Program-made: the position numbers and the translations under genes
Notes under the pieces: model-generated
The model's input: only the letters and a program-made list of their open reading frames with translations
Told to the model about the DNA's origin: nothing
Databases searched by the model: none
Shown here: positions 42,401 to 52,300 of the stretch, piece after piece
Position numbering within the stretch: the stretch's first letter is position 1
How the letters are laid out: each line of letters starts with the position of its first letter
NCBI GenBank assembly: GCA_015056975.1
Contig: SVFG01000003.1
Location: forward strand, 1-63,720
DNA: 63,720 nucleotides
Direction of reading: 5' to 3'
From: Lachnospiraceae bacterium
GTDB lineage: Bacteria > Bacillota > Clostridia > Lachnospirales > Lachnospiraceae

Positions 42401-44692
42401 ATGTCAAAGAAATACCACAATATACTTGCAATAGCAGGTATATTTTGTATTTTGCTATTTACAGGATGTCAAAAATTGGATAATGATAAAAATGCAATTA
42501 TCAGTAAAAATGTCGATTGGACGCAAGGGTTTGTTAGAGGTGATATTACAGCAGTTCATGAAATGAGTCTTTACGATTACTTTACAGATGAAAAAGATGA
42601 GAAAATAAAAGGAGAATGTGTTGCAAGATTTTTACTTCCATTTGGAGAGAACAGCTATGAAGAATTAAAAATATATCAATCAGAAAATAGCTATCATTAT
42701 TATTTCAAGGAACAGGCAATAGATGGAGCAACACCATCAGTATACTCAATTGAAAAAAATGAATGGGATATGGAAGATACAGTTCCGATATTCTTTGATG
42801 CTTTGGATGATAAATTCTATTTTGGTATAGAAAGCAATGGCGGTAAGCAAAAACTTGCATTACCTGAACACATATATATTATCATTACAGATATTGACGG
42901 ACATTCCGAAAAAACGGTAGATGTAAAAGAAGGTCTGGAATCTCTTGGATGTAAGAATAGACCGAGCGGTATGTATACTGATAGTGATGGGTATTTTTAC
43001 TTTATGGGTAGTGAAGAAAATACAACCTTATATGTAATAGATTCTGAGGGAAAGGGCATTCTTACCTATGAATGTAAAAGCCAATCAGGAGATTGTGTTT
43101 TTAAGCCGGTTCGCGATAATCATGGCAGAATATTTTTTCCTATTTTCTGTGGAGAAGAAGGTGATACCATACTGTTGTGGAAGGACCAAAATAATTCTTG
43201 GAAAGAATTGACCAGACTGGAAAACAGGATGGTAATGGATTGGTACACAATGCGAGATAATCTGCTTTTTTATGCGGAAAATGACAGTCTGATCAGATGG
43301 GATGTGTTAACCGGTAACAGAGAATGTATATTAAACTTTAAGGAGAACGGAATTCCGGAATATTGGTATTGCATGTTTCGCGTGGATGAAAATGGTGAGC
43401 TGTATCTTAGAAATTATGGAGAAGAGACGGAATGGTTTGCAAAGGTTTCTTTAGAAGCACCTGTTTACGAGAATTCTTTAACTGTCGGTATAACGGTGGA
43501 GGGCAATACCGTAAGTTTTCTAAAAGGAGCTCTTGCGACATTTGGAAGAAAAAGCAATAATTCCATTCAGGTACAGCATACAGAAGCGCATGCTCACGAT
43601 AGTGATATCGGCGAAAATCATTTGCTGATTGATGCGGTAAACGGAAGAGGTGCAGACATTATGTATGTGTCCTATCAGGATTTTGTAAATTTGCAAAGTA
43701 AAGGTGCTTTGTTGGAATTAAGTGAGCTGATACCGGAGGATGTCAAGGAAAAGCTTTTGCCAAATGTGCTTTCCTTTGGTATGATTAAAGAAGAGTTTTA
43801 TGGAATGCCGATAGGTTTGGATTTACACACCATGTTTGTTAACAGTCAGATATATGATGGCTCCGGATGGTCCATAGAAGATGTGCTTCGTTTGGCTAAG
43901 GAGAATGCACAGCTTCAATGTATTATTACGGCGGATACAGAGAATGCCGTATATTATGAAGTGTTGTCAGCATTAATAGGGTATGACTTGGGTCAAGAAA
44001 AGTCGTGCTTTATTGACTGGGAATCAAAAACCGGTTGCTTTGAAGCAGCAGGCTTTACAGATGTATTAGAGCTTGTGAAGAAAACGGGATTTTCAACGGA
44101 ATATAGTGGAAATGAGGATATAGAGTCCGGTCGGGATAGGATTGTAACAAAGGAGGCACTTGGTTTTCCCTGTAACGCCTGTAATCCGGTGTTTTTTAAT
44201 TATCTCATGAATGAGTTCGGAGATATTTGTTATCCGGTAGGGTATCCCGCAGAGGATTATCAGGGTAATTATTTAACCACGGAAGGTCTTTTGGCGGTAA
44301 GTGCAAATATCAGCGAAGAAAAGAAAGAAGCGTTGAAACAATTATTTGAATATCTGTTTACCTCGGAATGTCAGAAGGGGCTTCATGACAGCTTAAGTGT
44401 TTTAAAAGGAAGCATTTGGGAGCATATAGAATATGAAGAGCATATGGACAAAACCTATTGGTCTGACGGAACCTCTTCCTATATTGTTTTGTGGCAAAGT
44501 GAGGATGGTTCAGCATATATGAATATGTATGAGGAGCTTTTGGAGAATGCGCAGGTATATAAGGTAGATAATAAGCTGTTACAAATTGTGTTGGAGGAAA
44601 GTATTCCGTTTTTCATGGGCGACCGTTCCGCCCTTGACGTGACCCGCAAAATCGACAACCGCGTACAGTTATATCTTGATGAGAACTACTGA
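42401..44692 (+). CDS. Solute-binding-protein-like lipoprotein 1 of 4
   Basis: Lipobox LLFTGCQ; C-terminal SBP type-1-like region (FVNLQSKGALLELSELIPEDVKE...EFYGMPIGLDLHTMFVN); C-terminus SALDVTRKIDNRVQLYLDENY. Confidence 0.8.
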   Translation: MSKKYHNILAIAGIFCILLFTGCQKLDNDKNAIISKNVDWTQGFVRGDITAVHEMSLYDYFTDEKDEKIKGECVARFLLPFGENSYEELKIYQSENSYHYYFKEQAIDGATPSVYSIEKNEWDMEDTVPIFFDALDDKFYFGIESNGGKQKLALPEHIYIIITDIDGHSEKTVDVKEGLESLGCKNRPSGMYTDSDGYFYFMGSEENTTLYVIDSEGKGILTYECKSQSGDCVFKPVRDNHGRIFFPIFCGEEGDTILLWKDQNNSWKELTRLENRMVMDWYTMRDNLLFYAENDSLIRWDVLTGNRECILNFKENGIPEYWYCMFRVDENGELYLRNYGEETEWFAKVSLEAPVYENSLTVGITVEGNTVSFLKGALATFGRKSNNSIQVQHTEAHAHDSDIGENHLLIDAVNGRGADIMYVSYQDFVNLQSKGALLELSELIPEDVKEKLLPNVLSFGMIKEEFYGMPIGLDLHTMFVNSQIYDGSGWSIEDVLRLAKENAQLQCIITADTENAVYYEVLSALIGYDLGQEKSCFIDWESKTGCFEAAGFTDVLELVKKTGFSTEYSGNEDIESGRDRIVTKEALGFPCNACNPVFFNYLMNEFGDICYPVGYPAEDYQGNYLTTEGLLAVSANISEEKKEALKQLFEYLFTSECQKGLHDSLSVLKGSIWEHIEYEEHMDKTYWSDGTSSYIVLWQSEDGSAYMNMYEELLENAQVYKVDNKLLQIVLEESIPFFMGDRSALDVTRKIDNRVQLYLDENY

Positions 44693-44855
44693 TAAAGGGA
44701 GGAAATATAAGGGAAATGATGAAATGGGGTAAATGTATTTCTTTACTTTGTATGCTTTTTGCATTATTCCTGTCCGGCTGTGCAAAGCAGCCGGAACAGG
44801 TGAGCAGCATAGAGGATACCGTAGTAAAGACAGAGGTGGACTGGGAGCAGGGCTT
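44618..44855 (+). repeat. Intergenic-junction direct repeat, copy A
   Basis: ~238 bp spanning 3' end of one lipoprotein gene, spacer TGATAAAGGGAGGAAATATAAG, and 5' end of the next; matches copies B and C. Confidence 0.9.
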
Positions 44856-47001
44856 CCGTGTGAGAGAAGTAAAGGAGGGGCAGGAGTGGAACACCTGTGA
44901 CTTTCAAAGGATTTCCCAGGCCCATACCGGGGAGGGGGACTATTCAGGCGGACGGATACTGACGAATTGTCTGAATGAGTTTGTAGAGATTGATACCTAC
45001 ATAGAAAATGAAGAACGTAATTATTATATCAGGCGCATCCTGCCGGAGGGAGAAGTGCTTTCGGAAACCCGCATAGACAAAAGCAGCTGGGGAACGGAAG
45101 AGCAACGGTTTTTTGACTGTGACATGGTAGGAGAGCGGCTGTATTTTGGTATTATCGAAAAGGGAAATGTGAAAAGTGATTTCCGTCTTCCGGAGCATGT
45201 GTATATCATGACGATGGATATGGACGGAAAGCTTTTAGAGAAGGTGGACCTCAGTGCAGGTCTGGCATCCCTTGGATGTAATGAATCACCATTCTCGTTT
45301 TATGTGGATGGAGAGGGATATATTTATATCCAAACGCAGGATGATAATCAGAGGAATGCGCTATATGTGACGGATTCTGCGGGCAACGGTGTACTATCTT
45401 ACCATTGTGATACTCCTGCCAGGGATATGTTTTTTGATCCGGTCAGAGATAGTCAGGGAAGGATGTTCTTCCCTCTGTATGAGCTTTCGGACAAGGCAAC
45501 CATCCTGTTGTGGAGAGACAGCCATAATCAGTGGAAGGAGCTTGCAAGACTGGAGGGAAAGACTATCTCTACATGGTTTGGCATGGATGAGAATCTGGTG
45601 TTTTATCAGGACGGCGACCATCTGGTGAGATGGGATGTGGCAAGCGGTAATGCGGAAGAGCTTTTGAATCTGAAAACCAACGGTTTTGACGAAGGTGTGC
45701 AGACCATGCTTGCATGGAACGGGGAAGGACAGCTGTATCTGCGGAGCCGTTCCATGGCAAAGGACTGGGTGGTACGGCTGACCCCGGAACCATTGGCTTA
45801 TGTAGAGCCATTGGTGTTCGGTCTGAGAAAGGCGATGGGTGTAACGGCCATTGTAGAGAGTGCAGCAGTCACCTATACACGTGAACAGGCAGTACCCATA
45901 GAGATAAAGGGTGACAGTGACACGAACGGAGTGAGCCGCCTGCAGATGGAGATGGTGAACGGAAAGGGCCCGGATATTATGTACGTGTCATATGAAGACA
46001 TGGTAAAGCTGCAAGACAGAGATGCCCTGTTGGATTTAGGTGACATGCTTCCGAAGTCTGTGACTGATACCTTCCTGCCCCAGGCAATAGAATTGGGGAC
46101 ACTGGAGGGTGGACTATACGGCATTCCCGTGGGTATGAATCTGCACACCATGTTTGTGGATAAGGAAGTATGGAGTGAGAGCGGCTGGACCATGGATGAG
46201 GTGTTTGAGCTTGCTGAAAGCATGCCGGAGCTTGAGTACATGTTTACAGATCAGTATACATTTGCAGGAGCATTAGATGGAGTTGAGTATGAAATTGCTC
46301 TGCGCAAATTGAAGTATATAGACTGGGAGAAGGGTGAAAGCTGCTTTGAGGAAAGAGGATTTGTAGAGTTTTTGGAAAAGGCAAAGAAGTACCTCATGAT
46401 TGATTATGATGAGTCTGATTTTGAACAGGAAACCGGCACGGACAAAATAGCAGAAAGAAAAGCTCTGGGGCTTGTTGATAGAAAGTGTAATCCATTTATT
46501 TTTAACAACTATATGGTTGAGTATGAAGGAAGAGTTGCTCCGGTAGGCTTTCCGGCAGAGGATAGGCAGGGACATTATCTGGAAGCGGAAGGATTGCTGG
46601 TGGTGAATGTCAATGTCAGTGAAGAGAAGAAAGAAAAAATCCGGGATTTCCTGCAATATATGGTAGGGGAGGAAGTGCAAAAAAATATATCTTACGAGGC
46701 ACTTAGTGTGATAGATGGCTTGTTTTTTAAGGATGTGATATATGACGATTATAACGAATGCTATTGTTATGTTGGGCGAAGTGATTATTGGGGTATATTA
46801 AATGTACGTGAAGACGGATCACATTATCTCGAAGAGTATAAGGAGCTGCTGGCGAAGGCCACATCGCTTACGGGAAATCAGAATTTGCTGAATATTATAG
46901 CAGAGGAAATACAACCCTTCTTTTTAGGCGACCGTTCCGCCCTTGATGTGACCCGCAAAATCGACAACCGCGTACAGCTATATCTGGATGAGAACTACTG
47001 A
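44716..47001 (+). CDS. Solute-binding-protein-like lipoprotein 2 of 4
   Basis: Lipobox LFLSGCAKQPEQV; same architecture and C-terminus. Confidence 0.8.
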   Translation: MMKWGKCISLLCMLFALFLSGCAKQPEQVSSIEDTVVKTEVDWEQGFRVREVKEGQEWNTCDFQRISQAHTGEGDYSGGRILTNCLNEFVEIDTYIENEERNYYIRRILPEGEVLSETRIDKSSWGTEEQRFFDCDMVGERLYFGIIEKGNVKSDFRLPEHVYIMTMDMDGKLLEKVDLSAGLASLGCNESPFSFYVDGEGYIYIQTQDDNQRNALYVTDSAGNGVLSYHCDTPARDMFFDPVRDSQGRMFFPLYELSDKATILLWRDSHNQWKELARLEGKTISTWFGMDENLVFYQDGDHLVRWDVASGNAEELLNLKTNGFDEGVQTMLAWNGEGQLYLRSRSMAKDWVVRLTPEPLAYVEPLVFGLRKAMGVTAIVESAAVTYTREQAVPIEIKGDSDTNGVSRLQMEMVNGKGPDIMYVSYEDMVKLQDRDALLDLGDMLPKSVTDTFLPQAIELGTLEGGLYGIPVGMNLHTMFVDKEVWSESGWTMDEVFELAESMPELEYMFTDQYTFAGALDGVEYEIALRKLKYIDWEKGESCFEERGFVEFLEKAKKYLMIDYDESDFEQETGTDKIAERKALGLVDRKCNPFIFNNYMVEYEGRVAPVGFPAEDRQGHYLEAEGLLVVNVNVSEEKKEKIRDFLQYMVGEEVQKNISYEALSVIDGLFFKDVIYDDYNECYCYVGRSDYWGILNVREDGSHYLEEYKELLAKATSLTGNQNLLNIIAEEIQPFFLGDRSALDVTRKIDNRVQLYLDENY

Positions 47002-47165
47002 TAAAGGGAGGAAATATAAGGGAAATGAGGAAATGGGGTAAGTGTATTTCTTTACTTGGTATGCTTTTTGTATTATCCCTGTCCGGCTGTGCAAAGCAGC
47101 CGGAGCAGGTGAGTGGCATAGAGGATACCGTAGTAAAGACAGAAGTGGATTGGGAGCAGGGCTTT
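46927..47165 (+). repeat. Intergenic-junction direct repeat, copy B
   Basis: Near-identical to copy A. Confidence 0.9.
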
Positions 47166-49298
47166 ACCGTGGGCTCCATACAACAAAGAAAACCGCAGCA
47201 TGTCATTGATTATCAGGAAATCCGATATGAATTGCCGGAGACGGGGGATTTCGTTCAGGGTGCTATCTTGCGGAATAATGGTACAGAATTTATTGGAATG
47301 GCAGAGTATACGGATGAAAATGGCAGAGAGTTCTATTTAGAGAAAATATCACCTGACGGTAAGATATTTGAGCTTATTGATATAGACAGCACAGATTGGG
47401 AAATAGAGCAAGAAAGCATTGCTTATTTTGACATAGTTGGGGAAAAGATGTATTTTGTGACGGATGATACGGAAGGATTGTCGGAGACGGTTTATGTTAT
47501 CACAACTGATTTAGAGGGGAAGCTGCAAAAAAAGGTTGATATTCTGCCCGGACTTAGGGAGTTGGAAATAAGTGGTAGTTTAGGAGGAGTATATCTTGAT
47601 AAAGACGGATTTGTTTATGTAATGGCTATGGATGAAAATAATGTCTGGGGGATTTATTGTGTTAATTCAGAAGGGGAGGCTGTAGGGGCTTACCGATGTG
47701 AAGAGGCGCAAAAGGATCAGATATTTTCGCCCATCAAGGATAACAGAGATCAATTATTTTTCCCTGTGTATCTCGCAAAAGAAAACGCGACAAAGCTTCT
47801 TTGGAAAAACAGTAAAGATGAATGGGCAACATTGGCTGAATTGGAATATCAGACGGTTTCCAACTGGTATGCTATGAGAGATAATGTGATTTATTATGCG
47901 GACAGTAGCTCTTTAATAAGGTGGGATGTGCTGTCCGGTGAACGCCAAAAGGTGTTAGATTTAGAGGAAAATGGAATATCAGAAAAGTGGAATCTGATAA
48001 TGCTCTTAACAGAAGACAATGCCTATCTCCGTTATTTGTCCGGTGAAAAGGATTGGGTAGTCAAACTGACGGGTGAGGAGCCGCAGTATAGTGATTGTAT
48101 AGAAGTAGCTGTTTTAACCAACGGGACAGGTGCTAAGTTCTTGAAAAGTGCGCTTGCCGATTTCAGCAGAATGTACACCTGTGATGTAAAAGTAGAAGCA
48201 TATAAAGAAGAGGAGGATATCTCCAGAGTATTGATTGACGTGGCAAACGGAAAAGGCCCGGATATTTTGTACCTTTCTCATGATGATATGATGCATTTGA
48301 AAAACAAAGGCGGTATCAGTCAATTGGAGACCATTATTTCTGATAAAGTTAAAGATTCTTTGCTTCCGGGGGCGGTGGCATTTGGAGAAATAGAAGGAAA
48401 GCTTTATGGAATTCCAACCAGTGTGCAGTTGATTACGATGTTTACCAACAGAGAATTGTGGAAGCAACCGGGATGGTCGTTGGACGATGTAATGACATTG
48501 GCGCAAAATACACAGGATTTGGATAGTTGTTTTACAATTGTTAATTGTAATGGTGATCTCGGTATATATTTGATGAGTTTGATAGGATATGATTTAGTTC
48601 AGGAGAAATCTAAATTTATCGATTGGAAGAACGGTATCAGTAAATTTGAAACGAATGATTTTATGGAAGTACTGGAATTCATAAAATATTGGATGGAGAA
48701 CCAAGAGGAGTATCAGGAAGGCAGCTTAAGTTGTGCAAGAGACCGAATTGCCACAGCAGAAGTTTTGGCCTATGGAACAGAGTTCTGTTATCCTTTGCAT
48801 TATGATTATCTTATGGGAGAATATGGTGATGTCTGTTATGCTGTTGGCGTTCCGGCTGAAGATAAATGCGGAAATTACCTATATGCAGAAGGAGTACTGG
48901 TAGTTAATGCAGGGGTAGAAACGTCAGATATGACGGCAATAAAGTCGCTGTTTGAGTATTTGTTAAGCTATGATTGTCAACAGAAAATCTATAATGAAAT
49001 AAGCGTATTGGATGGTATAATAGATAGCAGGATTAAGTATGACGAAAGCGTAGAGAGCTATTATTGGTCTGACGGAACATCCCTAGCAAGAGGGTTGAAT
49101 GAGAAGGAGGATGGAACCACCTATATTGAAGAATACAAGCAGTTATTGAAAACAGCGGTACCCTACAAGGGAACCAGTTTTATTTGGGATATTGTTTGGG
49201 AGGAGGTGCTACCTTACTTTGAAGGACAATTTACCGCCCTTGACGTGACCCGCAAAATCGACAACCGTGTACAGTTATATCTGGATGAGAACTACTGA
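47025..49298 (+). CDS. Solute-binding-protein-like lipoprotein 3 of 4
   Basis: Near-identical leader and C-terminus to its neighbours, divergent centre. Confidence 0.8.
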   Translation: MRKWGKCISLLGMLFVLSLSGCAKQPEQVSGIEDTVVKTEVDWEQGFTVGSIQQRKPQHVIDYQEIRYELPETGDFVQGAILRNNGTEFIGMAEYTDENGREFYLEKISPDGKIFELIDIDSTDWEIEQESIAYFDIVGEKMYFVTDDTEGLSETVYVITTDLEGKLQKKVDILPGLRELEISGSLGGVYLDKDGFVYVMAMDENNVWGIYCVNSEGEAVGAYRCEEAQKDQIFSPIKDNRDQLFFPVYLAKENATKLLWKNSKDEWATLAELEYQTVSNWYAMRDNVIYYADSSSLIRWDVLSGERQKVLDLEENGISEKWNLIMLLTEDNAYLRYLSGEKDWVVKLTGEEPQYSDCIEVAVLTNGTGAKFLKSALADFSRMYTCDVKVEAYKEEEDISRVLIDVANGKGPDILYLSHDDMMHLKNKGGISQLETIISDKVKDSLLPGAVAFGEIEGKLYGIPTSVQLITMFTNRELWKQPGWSLDDVMTLAQNTQDLDSCFTIVNCNGDLGIYLMSLIGYDLVQEKSKFIDWKNGISKFETNDFMEVLEFIKYWMENQEEYQEGSLSCARDRIATAEVLAYGTEFCYPLHYDYLMGEYGDVCYAVGVPAEDKCGNYLYAEGVLVVNAGVETSDMTAIKSLFEYLLSYDCQQKIYNEISVLDGIIDSRIKYDESVESYYWSDGTSLARGLNEKEDGTTYIEEYKQLLKTAVPYKGTSFIWDIVWEEVLPYFEGQFTALDVTRKIDNRVQLYLDENY

Positions 49299-49463
49299 TA
49301 AAGGGAAGGAAGTATAAGGTAAATGATGAAATGGGGTAAGTGTATTTTTTTACTTGGTATGCTTTTTGTATTATCCCTGTCCGGCTGCGCAAAGCAGCCG
49401 GAGCAGGTAAAGGGCATAGAGGATACCGTAGTAAAGACAGAAGTGGATTGGGAGCAGGGCTTT
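49231..49463 (+). repeat. Intergenic-junction direct repeat, copy C
   Basis: Near-identical to copies A and B; the 3' half alone recurs at ~51532-51593. Confidence 0.9.
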
Positions 49464-51614
49464 ACCGTGGGAGAAGTAAAGGAGGGACAGGAGTGGAACA
49501 CCTGTGACTTCCAAAGGATTAACCAGACCCGTACCGGGGAAGGGGACTATAAAGGCGGAAAAGCACTGACAAACAGCCTGCATGAGTTTGTTGAGATAGC
49601 TTATTATGTGGAAAACGGTGAAATGAACTATTACATAAAGCGGATTTCTCCGGAGGGGCAAGAACTTTCGGAGACCGTTATAGACAAAAGCAGCTGGGGA
49701 ACAGAGGAAAGCCAGATTTTTGCTTATGATGTGGTGGGAGAGAAAATGTATTTCGGTGTTTCGGAACAGGGAAGCGTCAAAAGTGCATTCGCGCTTCCGG
49801 AGCATGTGTACATCATGACAGTGGACAAGGACGGAAAGCTTTTGGCTAAGGTGGACCTCAGAGCAGGTCTTGCATCCTTGGGATGTAATGAAAGTCCCGC
49901 TTTCTTTTATGTGGACGGCGAAGGATATATTTATGTCCAAACACAGGATACGGAGCAGAGAGGTGCAATGTATGTAATGGATTCTGCGGGAAACGGAGTG
50001 TTATCCTACCTTTGTGACATGCCCTACAAGGATATCTTTTTTACGCCTGTCCGCGATAACCATGGAAGACAGTTTATTCCTTTGTATGAATATTCAGATA
50101 AGGCAACCATCCTGTTGTGGATGGATAGCAATCATCAGTGGAAAGAGCTTGCAAGATTGGAGGGGAAGACCATCTCCACCTGGTTTGGCATGGATGAGAA
50201 TCTGGTCTTTTATCAGAACGGTGACAAATTAGTCAGATGGGATGTAACAAGTGGTAATGCAGAAGCCCTTTTGAGCTTGAAGTCAAATGGCTTTGATGGT
50301 TGGCAGACGCTGCTTGCATGGAACGAAGAAGGACAATTCTATTTGCGGAGCCGTTCTACAGATAAGGATTGGGTGGTTCGCTTAACCTCGGAACCGCTAC
50401 CTTATACAGAACCGTTGGTATTTGGTCTGGACAAAGAGATGGGCGTAACAGCTCTTGTAGAGAGCGCGGTCGTTACCTACTCACGAGAACAGGCTGTTCC
50501 CATAGAAATACAGGGAGACAGTGACACGAACGGGGTGAGCCGCCTGCAGATGGAGATGGTGAACGGAAAGGGCCCGGACATTATGTATGTGTTCTATGAA
50601 GACATGGTAAACCTGCAAAGAGGAGGAGCTTTGCTGGATTTAAGTGATATGCTTCCTGCGTCTGTGACGGATACATTCCTGCCACAAGCCGTAGAACTTG
50701 GAACTTTAGGGGATGGTTTTTATGGCATTCCGGTAAGTCTGGAGTTACAGACCATGTTTGTGGATAAGGAAGTATGGAATGAGAGCGGCTGGACCATGGA
50801 TGAGGTGCTTGAGCTGGCTGAAGGCATGCCTGAGCTTGAGTATATATTTACAGAGCAATGGTTAAGTTACTGGGTGTTTGAGTTTTTTATTTATGATATC
50901 ACGCAACGTAAATCAAAATATATAGACTGGGAAAATGGTGAAAGCCGTTTTGAAGAACTGGATTTCATGGCTTTTTTGGAAAAAATGAAAACGTACTATG
51001 AGAAGGAAGGAGACCAATGCGAATACCAACAGGAAACCGGTATGGACAAGATAGCAGCGCATAAGGCACTGGGGTTTGTTGACGGAAGGTGTAATCCATT
51101 TGCTTTTAACAACCATATGGTTAAATACGGGGACATAGTTGTTCCGGTAGGTTACCCTGCTGAGGACAGACAGGGACATTATCTGGAAGCCAGAAAATTA
51201 CTGGTGGTGAACGCTAATATCAGTGAGGAGAAAAAAGAGAAAGTTCGTGACTTCCTGCAATATATGGTAGGGGAGGAAGTACAGAAAAATATATCTTACG
51301 AGGCAATCAGTATCATAGATGGTTTGTTTTTTAGAGATATAACATATGATGAATCCATGGAATGTTATTGTTATGTTGGGCGAAACGGGTATAGGGGTAT
51401 ATTAGATGCACGTGAAGACGGAACCAACTATCTTGAGGAATATAGAGAATTGTTGAAAAAAGCGACACCTCTTACGGGAAATCAGGATCTGCTGAATATT
51501 ATAGCAGAGGAAATACAACCTTTCTTTATTGGCGACCGTTCCGCCCTCGACGTGACCCGCAAAATTGACAACCGCGTACAGCTATATCTGGACGAGCAGG
51601 GCGTGCCCCGGTAG
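49323..51614 (+). CDS. Solute-binding-protein-like lipoprotein 4 of 4
   Basis: Close paralog of copy 2; C-terminus altered to YLDEQGVPR. Confidence 0.8.
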   Translation: MMKWGKCIFLLGMLFVLSLSGCAKQPEQVKGIEDTVVKTEVDWEQGFTVGEVKEGQEWNTCDFQRINQTRTGEGDYKGGKALTNSLHEFVEIAYYVENGEMNYYIKRISPEGQELSETVIDKSSWGTEESQIFAYDVVGEKMYFGVSEQGSVKSAFALPEHVYIMTVDKDGKLLAKVDLRAGLASLGCNESPAFFYVDGEGYIYVQTQDTEQRGAMYVMDSAGNGVLSYLCDMPYKDIFFTPVRDNHGRQFIPLYEYSDKATILLWMDSNHQWKELARLEGKTISTWFGMDENLVFYQNGDKLVRWDVTSGNAEALLSLKSNGFDGWQTLLAWNEEGQFYLRSRSTDKDWVVRLTSEPLPYTEPLVFGLDKEMGVTALVESAVVTYSREQAVPIEIQGDSDTNGVSRLQMEMVNGKGPDIMYVFYEDMVNLQRGGALLDLSDMLPASVTDTFLPQAVELGTLGDGFYGIPVSLELQTMFVDKEVWNESGWTMDEVLELAEGMPELEYIFTEQWLSYWVFEFFIYDITQRKSKYIDWENGESRFEELDFMAFLEKMKTYYEKEGDQCEYQQETGMDKIAAHKALGFVDGRCNPFAFNNHMVKYGDIVVPVGYPAEDRQGHYLEARKLLVVNANISEEKKEKVRDFLQYMVGEEVQKNISYEAISIIDGLFFRDITYDESMECYCYVGRNGYRGILDAREDGTNYLEEYRELLKKATPLTGNQDLLNIIAEEIQPFFIGDRSALDVTRKIDNRVQLYLDEQGVPR

Positions 51615-51687
51615 GGAGAGCTTGTCAGAAACCGGCGGATGTGGTATGATTTTATCCCAAGGAAGGTTTTTTGCAAGGAGGTTGCCC

Positions 51688-51927
51688 ATGAGATTAGACA
51701 AGTATTTGAAGGTATCACGATTGATTAAGCGCCGCACCGTTGCCAACGAGGCATGCGACAGCGGCAGAGTATTGATAAATGATAAGCCCGCCAAGGCTTC
51801 TGCCAATGTGAAGGAAGGAGATATCATCACTATCGCTTTCGGCAATAAGGAGGTCAAGGTGGAGGTCTTAGATGTACAGGAGACTGTGCGCAAGGAGGAG
51901 GCAAAAGAGCTGTTCCGTTATCTGTAA
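51688..51927 (+). CDS. rqcP: S4-domain protein, RqcP/YabO (Hsp15-like)
   Basis: MRLDKYLKVSRLIKRRTVANEACDSGRVLINDKPAKAS; upstream of yabP as in B. subtilis; start at ATG 51688. Confidence 0.92.
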   Translation: MRLDKYLKVSRLIKRRTVANEACDSGRVLINDKPAKASANVKEGDIITIAFGNKEVKVEVLDVQETVRKEEAKELFRYL

Positions 51928-51995
51928 TAATTGCTGCTGCCAGTTCATATATTGTAACAGGCAGCAGTATTTTATTACATATAAAGGGGGACTCT

Positions 51996-52289
51996 ATGGA
52001 GGATTTTAGTACAAACACACGGATGCACAAGGTATCTATGACAAACCGCCGCTCCTGTGCCATAAGCGGGGTAAATGATGTATTGTCCTTTGACATTCAT
52101 GAGATTTTGCTGGAGACGGAGCAGGGAATGCTGATGATTAAGGGCGATGATTTGCATGTGAGCAGGCTTACTTTGGATAAGGGGGAAGTGGATGTGGACG
52201 GCAGAATTGACAGCTTTACCTACTCGGATGTGGCAGGCGGCAGTGGCGGACACAAGAGTGAATCTTTGCTTGCAAAGCTGTTCCGATAG
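51996..52289 (+). CDS. yabP: Sporulation protein YabP
   Basis: RRSCAISGVNDVLSFDIHEILLETEQGMLMIKGDDLHVSRLTLDKGEVDVDG. Confidence 0.95.
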   Translation: MEDFSTNTRMHKVSMTNRRSCAISGVNDVLSFDIHEILLETEQGMLMIKGDDLHVSRLTLDKGEVDVDGRIDSFTYSDVAGGSGGHKSESLLAKLFR

Positions 52290-52300
52290 AGGGGCAGCAC

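Noticed and set aside
44618-51593. CRISPR-like or insertion-sequence interpretation of the repeated junctions
   Set aside because: Repeats are ~235 bp, spaced ~2.3 kb, and consist of coding ends plus RBS of paralogous genes; no transposase or short-repeat array
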